This document shows, one piece after another, positions 9,014 to 17,409 of a stretch of DNA of 64,000 bases (the first letter of the stretch is position 1; each line of letters begins with the position of its first letter). The stretch lies in NCBI GenBank assembly GCA_021413975.1, contig JAIOPJ010000054.1, forward strand, positions 62,001-126,000, given 5' to 3'. The position numbers and the translations under genes were made by a program. Under the pieces are notes generated by a model. The model did no database searches. It was not told where the DNA came from and saw only the letters and a list, made by a program, of their open reading frames with translations. The DNA comes from Gemmatimonadota bacterium (GTDB lineage Bacteria; Gemmatimonadota; Gemmatimonadetes; Gemmatimonadales; Gemmatimonadaceae).

Positions 9014-10086
9014 TCCCTGCGGTGCCCTCCGCCGCCGACGATCCGGCCTCCGCGGAGGCGACGCCGGCGCGTGGGTGGATCTGGGTCCAGTTGGCGATCG
9101 GGTGGCTGCCGGTCTGGGCGCTCTATTCGTCGATGATCCTCTCGATGCATGGCGGACCCGCCCGGCCGGCGATGCTGATCGCGGCGCGCGCGATCGGCGT
9201 GGCGGCGGTGCTCGGTGTACTCGTGCTGCGGTGGACCGAGCGGTGGCCCTGGCCGCGTCACCTGAGCGCCGGCTTCGTCACGGGGCACGTCGTGGGGGCG
9301 TCGATGTTCGCGGCATCGTGGATGATGACCACGAATCTCTTCGAAGGCGCGTTGAACGGGCGGCTGAGGTTCACGAGTCCGGCGGGGGTGGTCCCGTTCC
9401 TCGTGATCGGGGTCTGGCTCTATCTCGCGGTCGCCGGCGTCTCGTACGCGGCCAGGGCCACCGCCCGAGCCGCTCGCGCCGAGACGACGGCGGCGCGGTC
9501 GCAACTCGCGGCCCTTCGCGGGCAACTCAACCCGCACTTCCTGTTCAATGCCCTGCACACCGTCGTGCAGCTGATCCCAGTGGAGCCGGCGCGCGCGAGC
9601 GACGCGGCCGAACAGCTCGCGGCGCTGTTGCGCACGGCGTCCGACGAGTATCGCGACCTCGTCCCGTTCCGGGACGAGCGCGCCTTCGTGGAGCGCTATC
9701 TCGCGCTCGAGGCCCTGCGCTTCGGTGACCGGCTGCGTTGGCGCCTCGAGGTGGATCCGCGCGCGGAGGAGGCGGTGGTGCCCTCGTTCGTGTTGCAGAC
9801 CCTGGTGGAGAACGCGGTGCGCCACGGGGCCGCGCCGCGCGAGGAGCCGACGACGCTCGCGCTGACCGCGCGGATCGAGGGGGCGGAGTTGCTGATCGAG
9901 GTCTCGGATAACGGCGCCGGCGCCGAACCGGGCGCGGTGGAGAGGGGTGGCACCGGTCTGCGCCGGCTCAGGGAGCGGCTGGCCGCGCTCTATGGTGACC
10001 GCGCCGCGCTCACGGCCAACGGCGGTCCGGCGCGCGGGTTCACCGCGACGGTGCGCCTGCCCTTCGATCCCGGGTCGGACGGGTGA
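9010..10086 (+). CDS. LytS/YehU-type sensor histidine kinase
   Basis: A 358-residue membrane kinase. Four hydrophobic segments fill residues 15-150, with no obvious periplasmic sensor domain. The His_kinase region follows with the phospho-acceptor His176 in LNPHFLFNALH. The C-terminal ATPase has LVENAVRHG (N box) and SDNGAG, GGTGLRRLRERL (G boxes). The GTG start overlaps the preceding stop. It pairs with the LytTR regulator immediately downstream and presumably phosphorylates its Asp67. The signal is unknown; short multi-spanning sensors of this type usually detect membrane or envelope state, or act with a partner protein. Confidence 0.92.
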   Translation: MIPAVPSAADDPASAEATPARGWIWVQLAIGWLPVWALYSSMILSMHGGPARPAMLIAARAIGVAAVLGVLVLRWTERWPWPRHLSAGFVTGHVVGASMFAASWMMTTNLFEGALNGRLRFTSPAGVVPFLVIGVWLYLAVAGVSYAARATARAARAETTAARSQLAALRGQLNPHFLFNALHTVVQLIPVEPARASDAAEQLAALLRTASDEYRDLVPFRDERAFVERYLALEALRFGDRLRWRLEVDPRAEEAVVPSFVLQTLVENAVRHGAAPREEPTTLALTARIEGAELLIEVSDNGAGAEPGAVERGGTGLRRLRERLAALYGDRAALTANGGPARGFTATVRLPFDPGSDG

Positions 10087-10087
10087 C

Positions 10088-10861
10088 GTGAGTCCGGTCG
10101 CCGCCTCCGCCGCGCCGCCGTCCTCGCGCGTGCGCGTCGTCATCGCCGACGACGAGCCGATCGCGCGCGCTGGTCTGCGCCGCATGCTCGAGGCGGTGGA
10201 TTGGATCACCGTCGTCGGCGAGGCGCCGCACGGCCGCGGCGCGGTCGAGATGATCGACCGGCTCCTGCCCGACCTCGTGTTCCTCGACATCCAGATGCCC
10301 GGCCTTCTGGGCACCGAGGTGCCGGTCCGGCTGACGCACAAGCCGTTCATCATCTTCACCACGGCATTCGCGCAGCATGCGGTGACCGCATTCGAGTTGG
10401 GCGCGGTCGACTACCTGCTCAAGCCCTTCGGTGCGACGCGGCTCGCGGCGGCGCTCGAGCGCGTGCGTGCCGCACTCGGCGAGCGCGCCGAGGTGGCGCA
10501 CTTCGACCGCCTGGGCGAAGCGCTCGCGAGCGGGCCCGTCACGCGGCTCTTCGTTCGCAACGGAACGGCGATCGCTCCCGTCGCGGTGGCTTCGGTGCTC
10601 TGGTTCGAGGCGGATGGCGACTATGTCATCGCCCATGCGGAACGGGCGCGGCATGTGCTCACGCTGCCGCTCGCGCGCCTCGAGGCGCGCCTCGATCCGC
10701 GGCGGTTCACCCGCATCCATCGCACGCACATCGTGAACCTCGATCACGTCACCGCGTTCCGACGGCACGGGAAGGGCGGCATGACCGCCGAGCTGCGCGA
10801 CGGGACCCAGCTGGCGGTGAGCCGGGCGCGGGCGCAGGAGCTGCGGAGGCTCGGCGTGTAG
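10088..10861 (+). CDS. LytTR-family response regulator
   Basis: A 257-residue regulator. The receiver domain has the acidic pair in VIADDEP, phospho-acceptor Asp67 in LVFLDIQMPG, Thr in FTTAFAQHA and Lys in YLLKPF. The DNA-binding LytTR domain covers about residues 155-257, with VLWFEADGDYV and FTRIHRTHIVNLDHV. The GTG start one base after the kinase stop is chosen because it directly precedes the receiver; a frame open further upstream lies inside the kinase gene. LytTR proteins bind paired imperfect direct repeats; I could not identify such a site. The amidohydrolase at 10944 follows after 82 bases and is a candidate target. Confidence 0.93.
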   Translation: MSPVAASAAPPSSRVRVVIADDEPIARAGLRRMLEAVDWITVVGEAPHGRGAVEMIDRLLPDLVFLDIQMPGLLGTEVPVRLTHKPFIIFTTAFAQHAVTAFELGAVDYLLKPFGATRLAAALERVRAALGERAEVAHFDRLGEALASGPVTRLFVRNGTAIAPVAVASVLWFEADGDYVIAHAERARHVLTLPLARLEARLDPRRFTRIHRTHIVNLDHVTAFRRHGKGGMTAELRDGTQLAVSRARAQELRRLGV

Positions 10862-10880
10862 CGCCTTTGGCCTCCGAACG

Positions 10881-10910
10881 TTTGCCCCGCGTGGGTCGTA
10901 GGAGCATACT
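10881..10910 (+). promoter_or_regulatory. Possible sigma-70-type promoter of the amidohydrolase gene
   Basis: TTTGCC (10881-10886) and CATACT (10905-10910) are separated by 18 bases, 34 bases before the TTG start at 10944. This is a hand-read match to the -35/-10 pattern in otherwise GC-rich DNA. GGAG at about 10934 would serve as ribosome binding site. Confidence 0.35.
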
Positions 10911-10943
10911 AGAGAACGCGCCATCCTCCACACGGAGCACCTC

Positions 10944-13900
10944 TTGAGAGCTTCCCGCACCCTCCTGGCCCTCGGCCTCCTGCTGTCCGGCACGCTGCCG
11001 GCCACCGGACTCCGCGCCCAGCAATCCTCCCGCACCGAACCCATCGCCGGGCTGCGCGACAACGGCACCGGCTTCCATGCCCTCGTGGGCGCGCGCGTCG
11101 TCACCGGCCCCGGGCAGATGCTCGACAGCGCGACCATCGTCATCCGCGACGGGATCATCACCGCGGTCGGCCGCAACCTGCGCGCGCCCGCGGGCGCCCG
11201 TGTGTGGGACCTCAAGGGTCTGACGGTCTACCCGGGCTTCATCGACGCCCATGCCGACCTCGGGATGGACGCCGTGCCGCCGGGCGGCGACGTGGGACCC
11301 ACGCACTGGAATCCGCAGGTGCGCGCCTGGTTCAGCACCACCGCCAACATGAAGGACGACTCCACGCGGCGCGTCGCGCTCCGCTCGCTCGGCTTCGGCG
11401 CCGCACTCGCGGTGCCCAAGCAGGGGATCTTCCGCGGCACCGCGTCGGTGGTGAACCTCAGCGACGCCGGCGTGCGCGAGCGCGTGCTGCGCGCCGACCT
11501 GCTGCAGACCGTCGGCTTCCAGCGCTCCTTCCTGCTCGGCGGGATGTACCCGAACTCGAGCATGGGCACCATCGCGCTCATGCGGCAGACCTTCATGGAC
11601 GCCGAATGGTACATCCGCGCGAATGCGGCCTACGAGGCGAGCGGACGCTCGGTCCTGCCGCCCGAGCGCAGTGAAGCGCTCGGCGCCCTCGCCGCCGCGG
11701 TCCAGGGCAAGCAGCCGGTGCTCTTCCAGACCGAGAGTGAAGAGGAGTATCTGAGGGCCTACCGGCTCGCCGCCGAGTACAAGGTGACCCCGTGGTTCCG
11801 CGGCAACGGCACCGAGTACCGCTTGATCGACGTCCTCAAGGGACGCACGCAGCCGCTCATCGTTCCGCTCAATTTCCCCGACGCGCCCGACGTGTCGAGT
11901 CCGGAACTGGCGCTCAACGCGTCGCTCTCGGCGATGCGCCACTGGTATCTCGCGCCGACCAACCCGGCGCAGCTCGCGGCGGCGGGCGTGCCGTTCGCGC
12001 TCACGACCGACGGCCTCACCACGCTCACGCAGTTCCTCCCCAACCTGCGCGTCGCCGTCGCCCGCGGTCTCGCGGCCGACAAGGCACTCGCCGCGCTCAC
12101 CACCGTGCCGGCCGCCTGGCTCGGCATCGAGCGCACGCATGGCACCATCGCGGTAGGCAAGGTCGCCAATCTCGTGGTCACCGACGGTGATCTCTTCACC
12201 GAGGAAGCGAGCGTGCGCGATGTGTGGGTGCAGGGCGCGCGCTACGGCGTGACGCGCCCGCCGCAGATCGACCCGCGCGGCACCTGGGCGATCGCCTCGA
12301 CGGATGCGGACGGCTTCAACGCCGTGCTCGTCCTCGAGGGGCCGCTCAACCGGATCCGCGGCACGATCGAGCGCGAAGGCCGCCGCGCGATCCCGCTCGC
12401 GTCCGCGCGCGTGATCTCCGAGACCGGACGCCTCGAAGTGACCTTCGCCGGCGACCCGCTCGGCTACGAGGGCACGGTGCTCATGGCCGGCTCGGTCAGC
12501 GGCGACGAGGTGTTCGGCTGGACCTCGCTCCCCAACGGCACCGATCCGGCATTCCGCGGCAAGCGCACCGAGGCGTTCGAAGGCCCGGCGCGCGGCACCG
12601 TCGCCAAGCGCGTCATGCCGATCGACCTCCCCTGGGTGCGTCCCATGATGGAGTACGGCCGCGCGTCGATCCCCGTGCAGCCGGCCGTGGTGCTCGTGAG
12701 GAACGCGACCGTCTGGACGCAGGGACCGCAGGGCCGGCTCGAGAACGCCGATCTCCTCGTGCGCGCCGGCAAGGTCGTACAGGTGGGGCAGAACCTCACC
12801 GCGCCGGCCGGCGCCGTGGTGATCGACGCCACCGGCAAGCATGTCACGCCCGGCCTGATCGATCCGCACTCGCACACCGGGGTGAGCTCGGTGAACGAGA
12901 GCGGCTTCGCGATCGTCCCCGAGGTGCGGATGGGCGACGTGCTCACGCACAACAACATCTGGATGTACCGCCAGCTCGCCGGCGGACTCACCTCGCAGAT
13001 GGTGAAGCACGGCTCCGCCAACCCGATCGGCGGTGAGAACGTCTTCGTGAAGAACCGGTGGGGCATGCTCCCCGACGATCAGCGGATCGCCGGGGCGCCG
13101 CGCACCGTGAAGTTCGCGCTCGGCGAGAACCCCAAGCGCAGTCCCAACCGGTATCCCAACACGCGCATGGGCGTGCAGGAGATCATCCGCGACCACTTCC
13201 TCGCCGCGCGCGATTACGAGAAGGAGTGGAAGCGTTGGGAGGCGGACAAGAAGGGGATCCCGCCGCGCCGCGACCTGCGCATGGAAGCGCTGCTCGACAT
13301 CCTCAACCAGAGACTGCTCGTCTCGTCGCACGGGTATCGCGCCGACGAGTTCCTCGCGCTCGTGCGCCTCGCCGAGGAGTTCGGCTTCCGGATCCAGACG
13401 CTGCAGCACGGCGTGGAGGCGTACAAGATCGCGACCGAGCTCAAGAACGCCGGTGTGGCCGCCGTGGTGTGGAGCGACTGGGGCGCCTTCAAGCTCGAGT
13501 CGTACGACGCCACGTCGTACAACGCGCGCCTCCTCATGGAAGCGGGTGTGGTGACGGCACTGCACTCGGACGACGCCGAGATCTCGACGCGCATGAACTG
13601 GGAGGCCGGCAAGCTGCTGCGCTCCGGCGTCGGCGAGATCCAGGCGCTCTCCACCGTCACCAATCAGGCGGCCAAGGCCATCGCGATCGACGACCGCATC
13701 GGCTCGCTCGAGGCCGGCAAGGACGCCGACTTCGTGATCTGGAACGGCAACCCGCTCTCGCAGTTCACCCGCGCCGAGCAGACGTGGATCGATGGCCGCA
13801 AGTACTTCTCGCTCGAGGAGGACGCGCTGCTGCGCGCCGAGATCACGCGTCAGCGTTCACAGTTGATCCAGGCGATCCTCACCGCCGGTGCACCGGAAGG

Positions 13901-13949
13901 GCCGACCGGCGCCGGTCCGGCGCGTGGCCGCACGCCGGGGCGCAACTGA
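10944..13949 (+). CDS. Large secreted amidohydrolase with two amidohydrolase-like halves
   Basis: A 1001-residue exported protein with signal peptide (LLALGLLLSGTLPATGLRAQ). It contains two successive amidohydrolase modules. The first, from residue ~50, has the composite beta domain and GFIDAHADLG with His103 and Asp105 instead of HxH. The second, from residue ~570, has GLIDPHSHTG with His642 and His644, then LQHGVEAY, LHSDDAE and a closing beta strand domain. The second half therefore looks catalytically complete and the first partly degenerate. The TTG start is supported by GGAG nine bases upstream and by the signal peptide. The stop is followed after two bases by the ATG of another amidohydrolase, implying an operon. 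Substrates may be cyclic amides, dipeptides or similar; not predictable. Confidence 0.87.
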   Translation: MRASRTLLALGLLLSGTLPATGLRAQQSSRTEPIAGLRDNGTGFHALVGARVVTGPGQMLDSATIVIRDGIITAVGRNLRAPAGARVWDLKGLTVYPGFIDAHADLGMDAVPPGGDVGPTHWNPQVRAWFSTTANMKDDSTRRVALRSLGFGAALAVPKQGIFRGTASVVNLSDAGVRERVLRADLLQTVGFQRSFLLGGMYPNSSMGTIALMRQTFMDAEWYIRANAAYEASGRSVLPPERSEALGALAAAVQGKQPVLFQTESEEEYLRAYRLAAEYKVTPWFRGNGTEYRLIDVLKGRTQPLIVPLNFPDAPDVSSPELALNASLSAMRHWYLAPTNPAQLAAAGVPFALTTDGLTTLTQFLPNLRVAVARGLAADKALAALTTVPAAWLGIERTHGTIAVGKVANLVVTDGDLFTEEASVRDVWVQGARYGVTRPPQIDPRGTWAIASTDADGFNAVLVLEGPLNRIRGTIEREGRRAIPLASARVISETGRLEVTFAGDPLGYEGTVLMAGSVSGDEVFGWTSLPNGTDPAFRGKRTEAFEGPARGTVAKRVMPIDLPWVRPMMEYGRASIPVQPAVVLVRNATVWTQGPQGRLENADLLVRAGKVVQVGQNLTAPAGAVVIDATGKHVTPGLIDPHSHTGVSSVNESGFAIVPEVRMGDVLTHNNIWMYRQLAGGLTSQMVKHGSANPIGGENVFVKNRWGMLPDDQRIAGAPRTVKFALGENPKRSPNRYPNTRMGVQEIIRDHFLAARDYEKEWKRWEADKKGIPPRRDLRMEALLDILNQRLLVSSHGYRADEFLALVRLAEEFGFRIQTLQHGVEAYKIATELKNAGVAAVVWSDWGAFKLESYDATSYNARLLMEAGVVTALHSDDAEISTRMNWEAGKLLRSGVGEIQALSTVTNQAAKAIAIDDRIGSLEAGKDADFVIWNGNPLSQFTRAEQTWIDGRKYFSLEEDALLRAEITRQRSQLIQAILTAGAPEGPTGAGPARGRTPGRN

Positions 13950-13951
13950 CC

Positions 13952-15397
13952 ATGACCCGAACCCTCACACCGACCATGACATCGACCATGAACGGATCCG
14001 AGAGCAGGACGGCGCGCGCGCTGTGGCAGGGCGTGCGGCGGGTCGCCAGCGGCGCCATGGCAGTCGCTCTCGCGGCGGGCACGGCGCTGGCGTTCGCGCC
14101 GCGCACGGCCGCATCACAGGTGCTCATCCCGACGGCGGCGCAGACGCAGCCGGTCGTGCTGCGCGGCGCCACCATCCACACCGTCACCAAGGGCGTGATC
14201 CAGAACGGCACGATCGTGATGGAAGCGGGCAAGATCACCGCGATCGGCGGTCCCGAGGTCGCCGTGCCGCGCGGCGCGAAGGTGGTCGACGTGACCGGCA
14301 AGCACATCTACCCCGGCCTGATCGACGCGTACAGCACGGTGGGCATCACCGAGATCGGCGCGGTCGACGTCTCCAACGACATCACCGAGCGCGGCGACTT
14401 CAATCCCAACGTGCACGCCGATATCGCGGTGAACGCCGAGAGCCGGCACATCGGCACCACGCGCTCCGCGGGCGTGCTCGTCGCGTTCAGCACGCCCGAG
14501 GGCGGCGTGATCTCCGGTCTCTCCTCGGCGATGTCGCTCGAAGGCTGGACCTGGGAGGAGATGTCGATGAAGGGTTCCGCGGCACTCAATGTCGCGTGGC
14601 CCGATCCGACCGCACGTCCGCGTCGCTTCGGCGGCGGCCCGCCGCCGGGAGGACCCGGTGCGCGTCCCGCGCAGCCGGCCCCCAAGACCTACGCCGAACA
14701 GGTGCAGGCGATCAAGGATTTCTTCGCCGAGGCGCGCGCCTACCGTGATGCCGTGGCCGCGGGTCAGCAGGTGCGCACCGACTCGCGGTACGCCGCGATG
14801 ATCCCGGCGCTCAACCGCGAGATCCCGGTGGTGGTGGCGGCCGAGGGTGTGTCGCAGATCAACGATGCCATCACGTGGGGAAAGGAGGAGAAGCTGCGGA
14901 TCGTCATCCGCGGCGGGCGCGACGCGATCTATGTGGCCGAGCGTCTCAAGGCGGAGAACATCCCCGTCATCCTCACCTCGACGATGGCCGCACCGGAGCG
15001 CAGCTCCGACGCGTATGACGGCCGGTACAACGCGCCGGCGCAGCTCTTCGCCGCCGGTGTGCGCTTCGCGATCGCCGGCGGTTCGGGCGGCCTCTACAGC
15101 TATCGTCTGCCCTGGGAGGCCGGTGTGGCCGTGGCGTTCGGCCTGCCTGAGGAGGAGGCGCTGCGGTCGGTGACGATCAACGCCGCCGAGTTCATGGGCA
15201 TCGCCGACAAGGTCGGCTCGCTCGAGGTGGGGAAGCAGGCGACGTTGATCATCACGACCGGCACGCCGCTGAACATGACGTCGAACGTGGAGCAGTCGTA
15301 CATCCAGGGTCGTGAGATCGACATGAACGACATCCAGAAGCAGTTCTTCAAGAAGTACATGGAGAAGATCCGTCAGCAGCAGAAGATCGCGATGTGA
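13952..15397 (+). CDS. Secreted amidohydrolase-fold protein lacking key metal ligands
   Basis: A 481-residue exported protein with an extended N-terminus and a hydrophobic segment near residues 30-52 that looks like a signal peptide. It has the amidohydrolase beta domain (VVLRGATIHTVTKG, GKITAIGG, GKHIYPGLIDA), but the metal HxH is replaced: the text reads GLIDAYSTVG. The usual terminal Asp is also absent in RFAIAGGSGG. A proline/glycine-rich insert lies near residues 228-246. It is two bases downstream of the larger amidohydrolase and probably works with it, perhaps as a non-catalytic partner. An ATG at 13988 is an alternative start. Fold assignment is firm; enzymatic activity is doubtful. 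Confidence 0.85.
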   Translation: MTRTLTPTMTSTMNGSESRTARALWQGVRRVASGAMAVALAAGTALAFAPRTAASQVLIPTAAQTQPVVLRGATIHTVTKGVIQNGTIVMEAGKITAIGGPEVAVPRGAKVVDVTGKHIYPGLIDAYSTVGITEIGAVDVSNDITERGDFNPNVHADIAVNAESRHIGTTRSAGVLVAFSTPEGGVISGLSSAMSLEGWTWEEMSMKGSAALNVAWPDPTARPRRFGGGPPPGGPGARPAQPAPKTYAEQVQAIKDFFAEARAYRDAVAAGQQVRTDSRYAAMIPALNREIPVVVAAEGVSQINDAITWGKEEKLRIVIRGGRDAIYVAERLKAENIPVILTSTMAAPERSSDAYDGRYNAPAQLFAAGVRFAIAGGSGGLYSYRLPWEAGVAVAFGLPEEEALRSVTINAAEFMGIADKVGSLEVGKQATLIITTGTPLNMTSNVEQSYIQGREIDMNDIQKQFFKKYMEKIRQQQKIAM

Positions 15398-15431
15398 GTC
15401 GGGGGGCACGTGGCAGCCGTCGAGGGGTGGG

Positions 15432-15437
15432 TATATT
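15432..15437 (+). promoter_or_regulatory. -10-like hexamer TATATT
   Basis: TATATT stands out in GC-rich DNA 53 bases before the GTG start at 15490. No convincing -35 element is seen at the normal distance. Similar AT-rich hexamers precede the genes at 17410 and 46951. Confidence 0.3.
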
Positions 15438-15489
15438 GAGGGTGCTCCGCGGCCGTCCGGTGCGTGAGTACCCCTCTCGAGAGCTGCCA

Positions 15490-16257
15490 GTGCCGAATCC
15501 CCGACTGCTCCTGCCCGTTGCAATCACGCTCCTGCTCGTCGGCAGTGGACGGCTCGTCGCCCAGGGTCCCGCCGGCGGGTGGCCGCAGCACTCCATGGAA
15601 CGTCCCAAGCCCCCGGTCGAGCGCGCCCCGGCGCAACGGCTCCCGGTCCCGGCACCGGCCGGCGCGATCGTGCTCTTCGACGGCCATGACCTCTCGTGGT
15701 GGGAGAAGTGGGATGGCACGCCGGCCGGCTGGCGCATCGCCGATGGCGCCATGGTGGTCGTGAAGGGTTCGGGCGGCATCCAGACCCGCGTGGGATTCGG
15801 CGACGTGCGCCTGCACGTCGAATGGGCATCGCCCAAACCCGCCGTGGGCGCGGGACAGGACCGCGGCAACAGCGGCGTCTTCCTCATGGGCCGGTACGAG
15901 GTGCAGGTGCTCGACTCGTACGGCAACGACACGTATGCGGATGGACAGGCCGCCGCACTCTACGGCCAGTTCCCGCCGCGCGTGAACGTGAGCCGCGCGC
16001 CGGGGGAGTGGCAGAGCTACGACATCGAGTTCCGGCGGCCGCGCTTCGACTCGACGGGCGTCGTTCTCGCGCCGGCGCGGGTCACCGTGCGCCACAACGG
16101 CGTGCTCGTGCATGACGCCGTCGCACTGCTCGGCCCCACGTCGAACGGCCGGCGCGATCCGTACGTGATGCACGCGGACCAGTTGCCGATCTCGTTGCAG
16201 GACCATGGCCACCCGGTGCGGTTCCGGAACATCTGGGTGCAGCCGCTCGCACCGTGA
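15490..16257 (+). CDS. Secreted DUF1080 (3-keto-disaccharide hydrolase-like) protein
   Basis: A protein of 255 residues with a signal peptide (PNPRLLLPVAITLLLVGSGRLVAQ) and a concanavalin/laminarinase-like DUF1080 domain. Diagnostic phrases are IVLFDGHDLSWWEK, NSGVFLMGRYEVQVLDS, and WQSYDIEFRRPRFD. The family acts on or binds oxidised (3-keto) disaccharides and other glycans outside the cytoplasm. I choose the GTG at 15490 because it opens the signal peptide; the frame is open back to 15394 and would overlap the preceding stop. If the upstream hexamer TATATT is a promoter, the GTG start fits well. Confidence 0.82.
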   Translation: MPNPRLLLPVAITLLLVGSGRLVAQGPAGGWPQHSMERPKPPVERAPAQRLPVPAPAGAIVLFDGHDLSWWEKWDGTPAGWRIADGAMVVVKGSGGIQTRVGFGDVRLHVEWASPKPAVGAGQDRGNSGVFLMGRYEVQVLDSYGNDTYADGQAAALYGQFPPRVNVSRAPGEWQSYDIEFRRPRFDSTGVVLAPARVTVRHNGVLVHDAVALLGPTSNGRRDPYVMHADQLPISLQDHGHPVRFRNIWVQPLAP

Positions 16258-16310
16258 GCGCGTCGGCGCCCTGATCGCAGGACCACCACACACACCACCG
16301 CAGGGCACGA

Positions 16311-17279
16311 ATGCAGACGATGAACTTCAAGGCGATCCCGACGCCGAAGGGGCCCGAGGAGAGCAGCGATCCGGGATTCGGCGCGGTCGTCTCCACGGCG
16401 AGCGGCCGACGCCTGCTGAATCCCGACGGAAGCTTCAATGTGCGGCGCGACGGACTGCCCTGGTCCGAGGTCGTGAGCCTCTACCATGCCGCGCTCGTGG
16501 CGGGCTGGCCGCTCTTCCTGGCCTGGGTCGCGATCATCTACGTCGGCATCAATGTCGTCTTCACGGCCGCGTTCGCGCTCGCGGGGGCGGGCGCGATCGT
16601 CGGACCGGCGTCCCAGTCGGTGGACGGACTGATCGCGCGCGCCTTCTTCCTGAGCGTCGAGACCTTCGCGACGATCGGGTACGGGAACCTCGCGCCTCAG
16701 GGGCTCTTGGCGAACTGGATCATGACGGTCGAGTCGTTCGTGGGCATCCTCGCGCAGGCCCTGATCACCGGGCTCGTCTTCGCGCGGTTCGCGCGCCCCA
16801 CGGCGGCGGTCACGTTCAGCCGCCGCGCGGTGGTCGCGCCGTTCAAGAACGGCAGGGCGCTCATGATGCGGATGGCGAACCGCCGCAAGAACGAACTGAT
16901 CGAGCTCACCGCGACGCTCTCGTTCAGCTACGTGGAACAGGTGGGCGGCGAGTCGGTGCGTCGCTACCGGCCCCTCCCGCTCGACCGGGCGAAGGTGACC
17001 TTCTTCCCCCTCGCCTGGACGATCGTGCACCCGATCACGCCGGAGAGCCCGCTCTGGGGACTCTCCCCCGAGCAGCTCGAGGCGCGCGACGCCGAGTTCC
17101 TGCTGCTGCTGAGCGGGATCGACGACGGCTTCGCCGCGACGGTGCATGCGCGCACGTCGTACAAGGCCGCCGAGGTGGTCTGGGACCACAAGTTCACCAA
17201 CATCTTCAACCCTGCAGGCGACGACGGGGTACTGTCGATGGACATCTCGCGGCTCGACGAGGTGCAGGAGGCGCGGTGA
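16311..17279 (+). CDS. Inward-rectifier (KirBac-type) potassium channel
   Basis: A 322-residue protein with Kir architecture. There is a cytoplasmic N-terminus with a slide-helix region (LPWSEVVSLYHAAL), a first TM helix at about residues 62-88, a pore helix and the selectivity filter TIGYG in SVETFATIGYGNLAP, and a second TM helix ending in GLVFARFARPTA. The C-terminal cytoplasmic immunoglobulin-like domain carries the conserved phrases RRAVVAPFKNGRALMMRMANRR and FFPLAWTIVHPI. It likely passes K+ inward across the inner membrane, gated by lipids or pH as in KirBac1.1. A short alternative start is the Met at 16320. It is the second candidate K+ channel in the window, with the TMEM175-like gene at 57387. 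Confidence 0.94.
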   Translation: MQTMNFKAIPTPKGPEESSDPGFGAVVSTASGRRLLNPDGSFNVRRDGLPWSEVVSLYHAALVAGWPLFLAWVAIIYVGINVVFTAAFALAGAGAIVGPASQSVDGLIARAFFLSVETFATIGYGNLAPQGLLANWIMTVESFVGILAQALITGLVFARFARPTAAVTFSRRAVVAPFKNGRALMMRMANRRKNELIELTATLSFSYVEQVGGESVRRYRPLPLDRAKVTFFPLAWTIVHPITPESPLWGLSPEQLEARDAEFLLLLSGIDDGFAATVHARTSYKAAEVVWDHKFTNIFNPAGDDGVLSMDISRLDEVQEAR

Positions 17280-17356
17280 GGCGGCCGCGGCTCCCGCACG
17301 AGAAGGGAGGAACAGCGCCGTCCCGCGCCCGTTCCCAACGCACTTGATGGGTTGTG

Positions 17357-17362
17357 CATATT
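17357..17362 (+). promoter_or_regulatory. -10-like hexamer CATATT with upstream TG
   Basis: TTGTGCATATT forms an extended -10-like element 47 bases before the start codon of the TonB-dependent receptor at 17410. No clear -35 hexamer is present. The evidence is composition contrast only. Confidence 0.3.
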
Positions 17363-17409
17363 CCTACCAGCGTCTGTCCTCTCCGGATTCCCGACCCTCG
17401 GATCCTCCA

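Noticed and set aside
10749-13565. 938-codon antisense frame over the large amidohydrolase
   Set aside because: Same reason: composition is that of a shadow frame, and the plus strand has a signal peptide and amidohydrolase motifs.
14114-15523. Antisense frame over the second amidohydrolase
   Set aside because: His/Arg/Asp-rich shadow with no recognisable domain; the sense gene is well supported.
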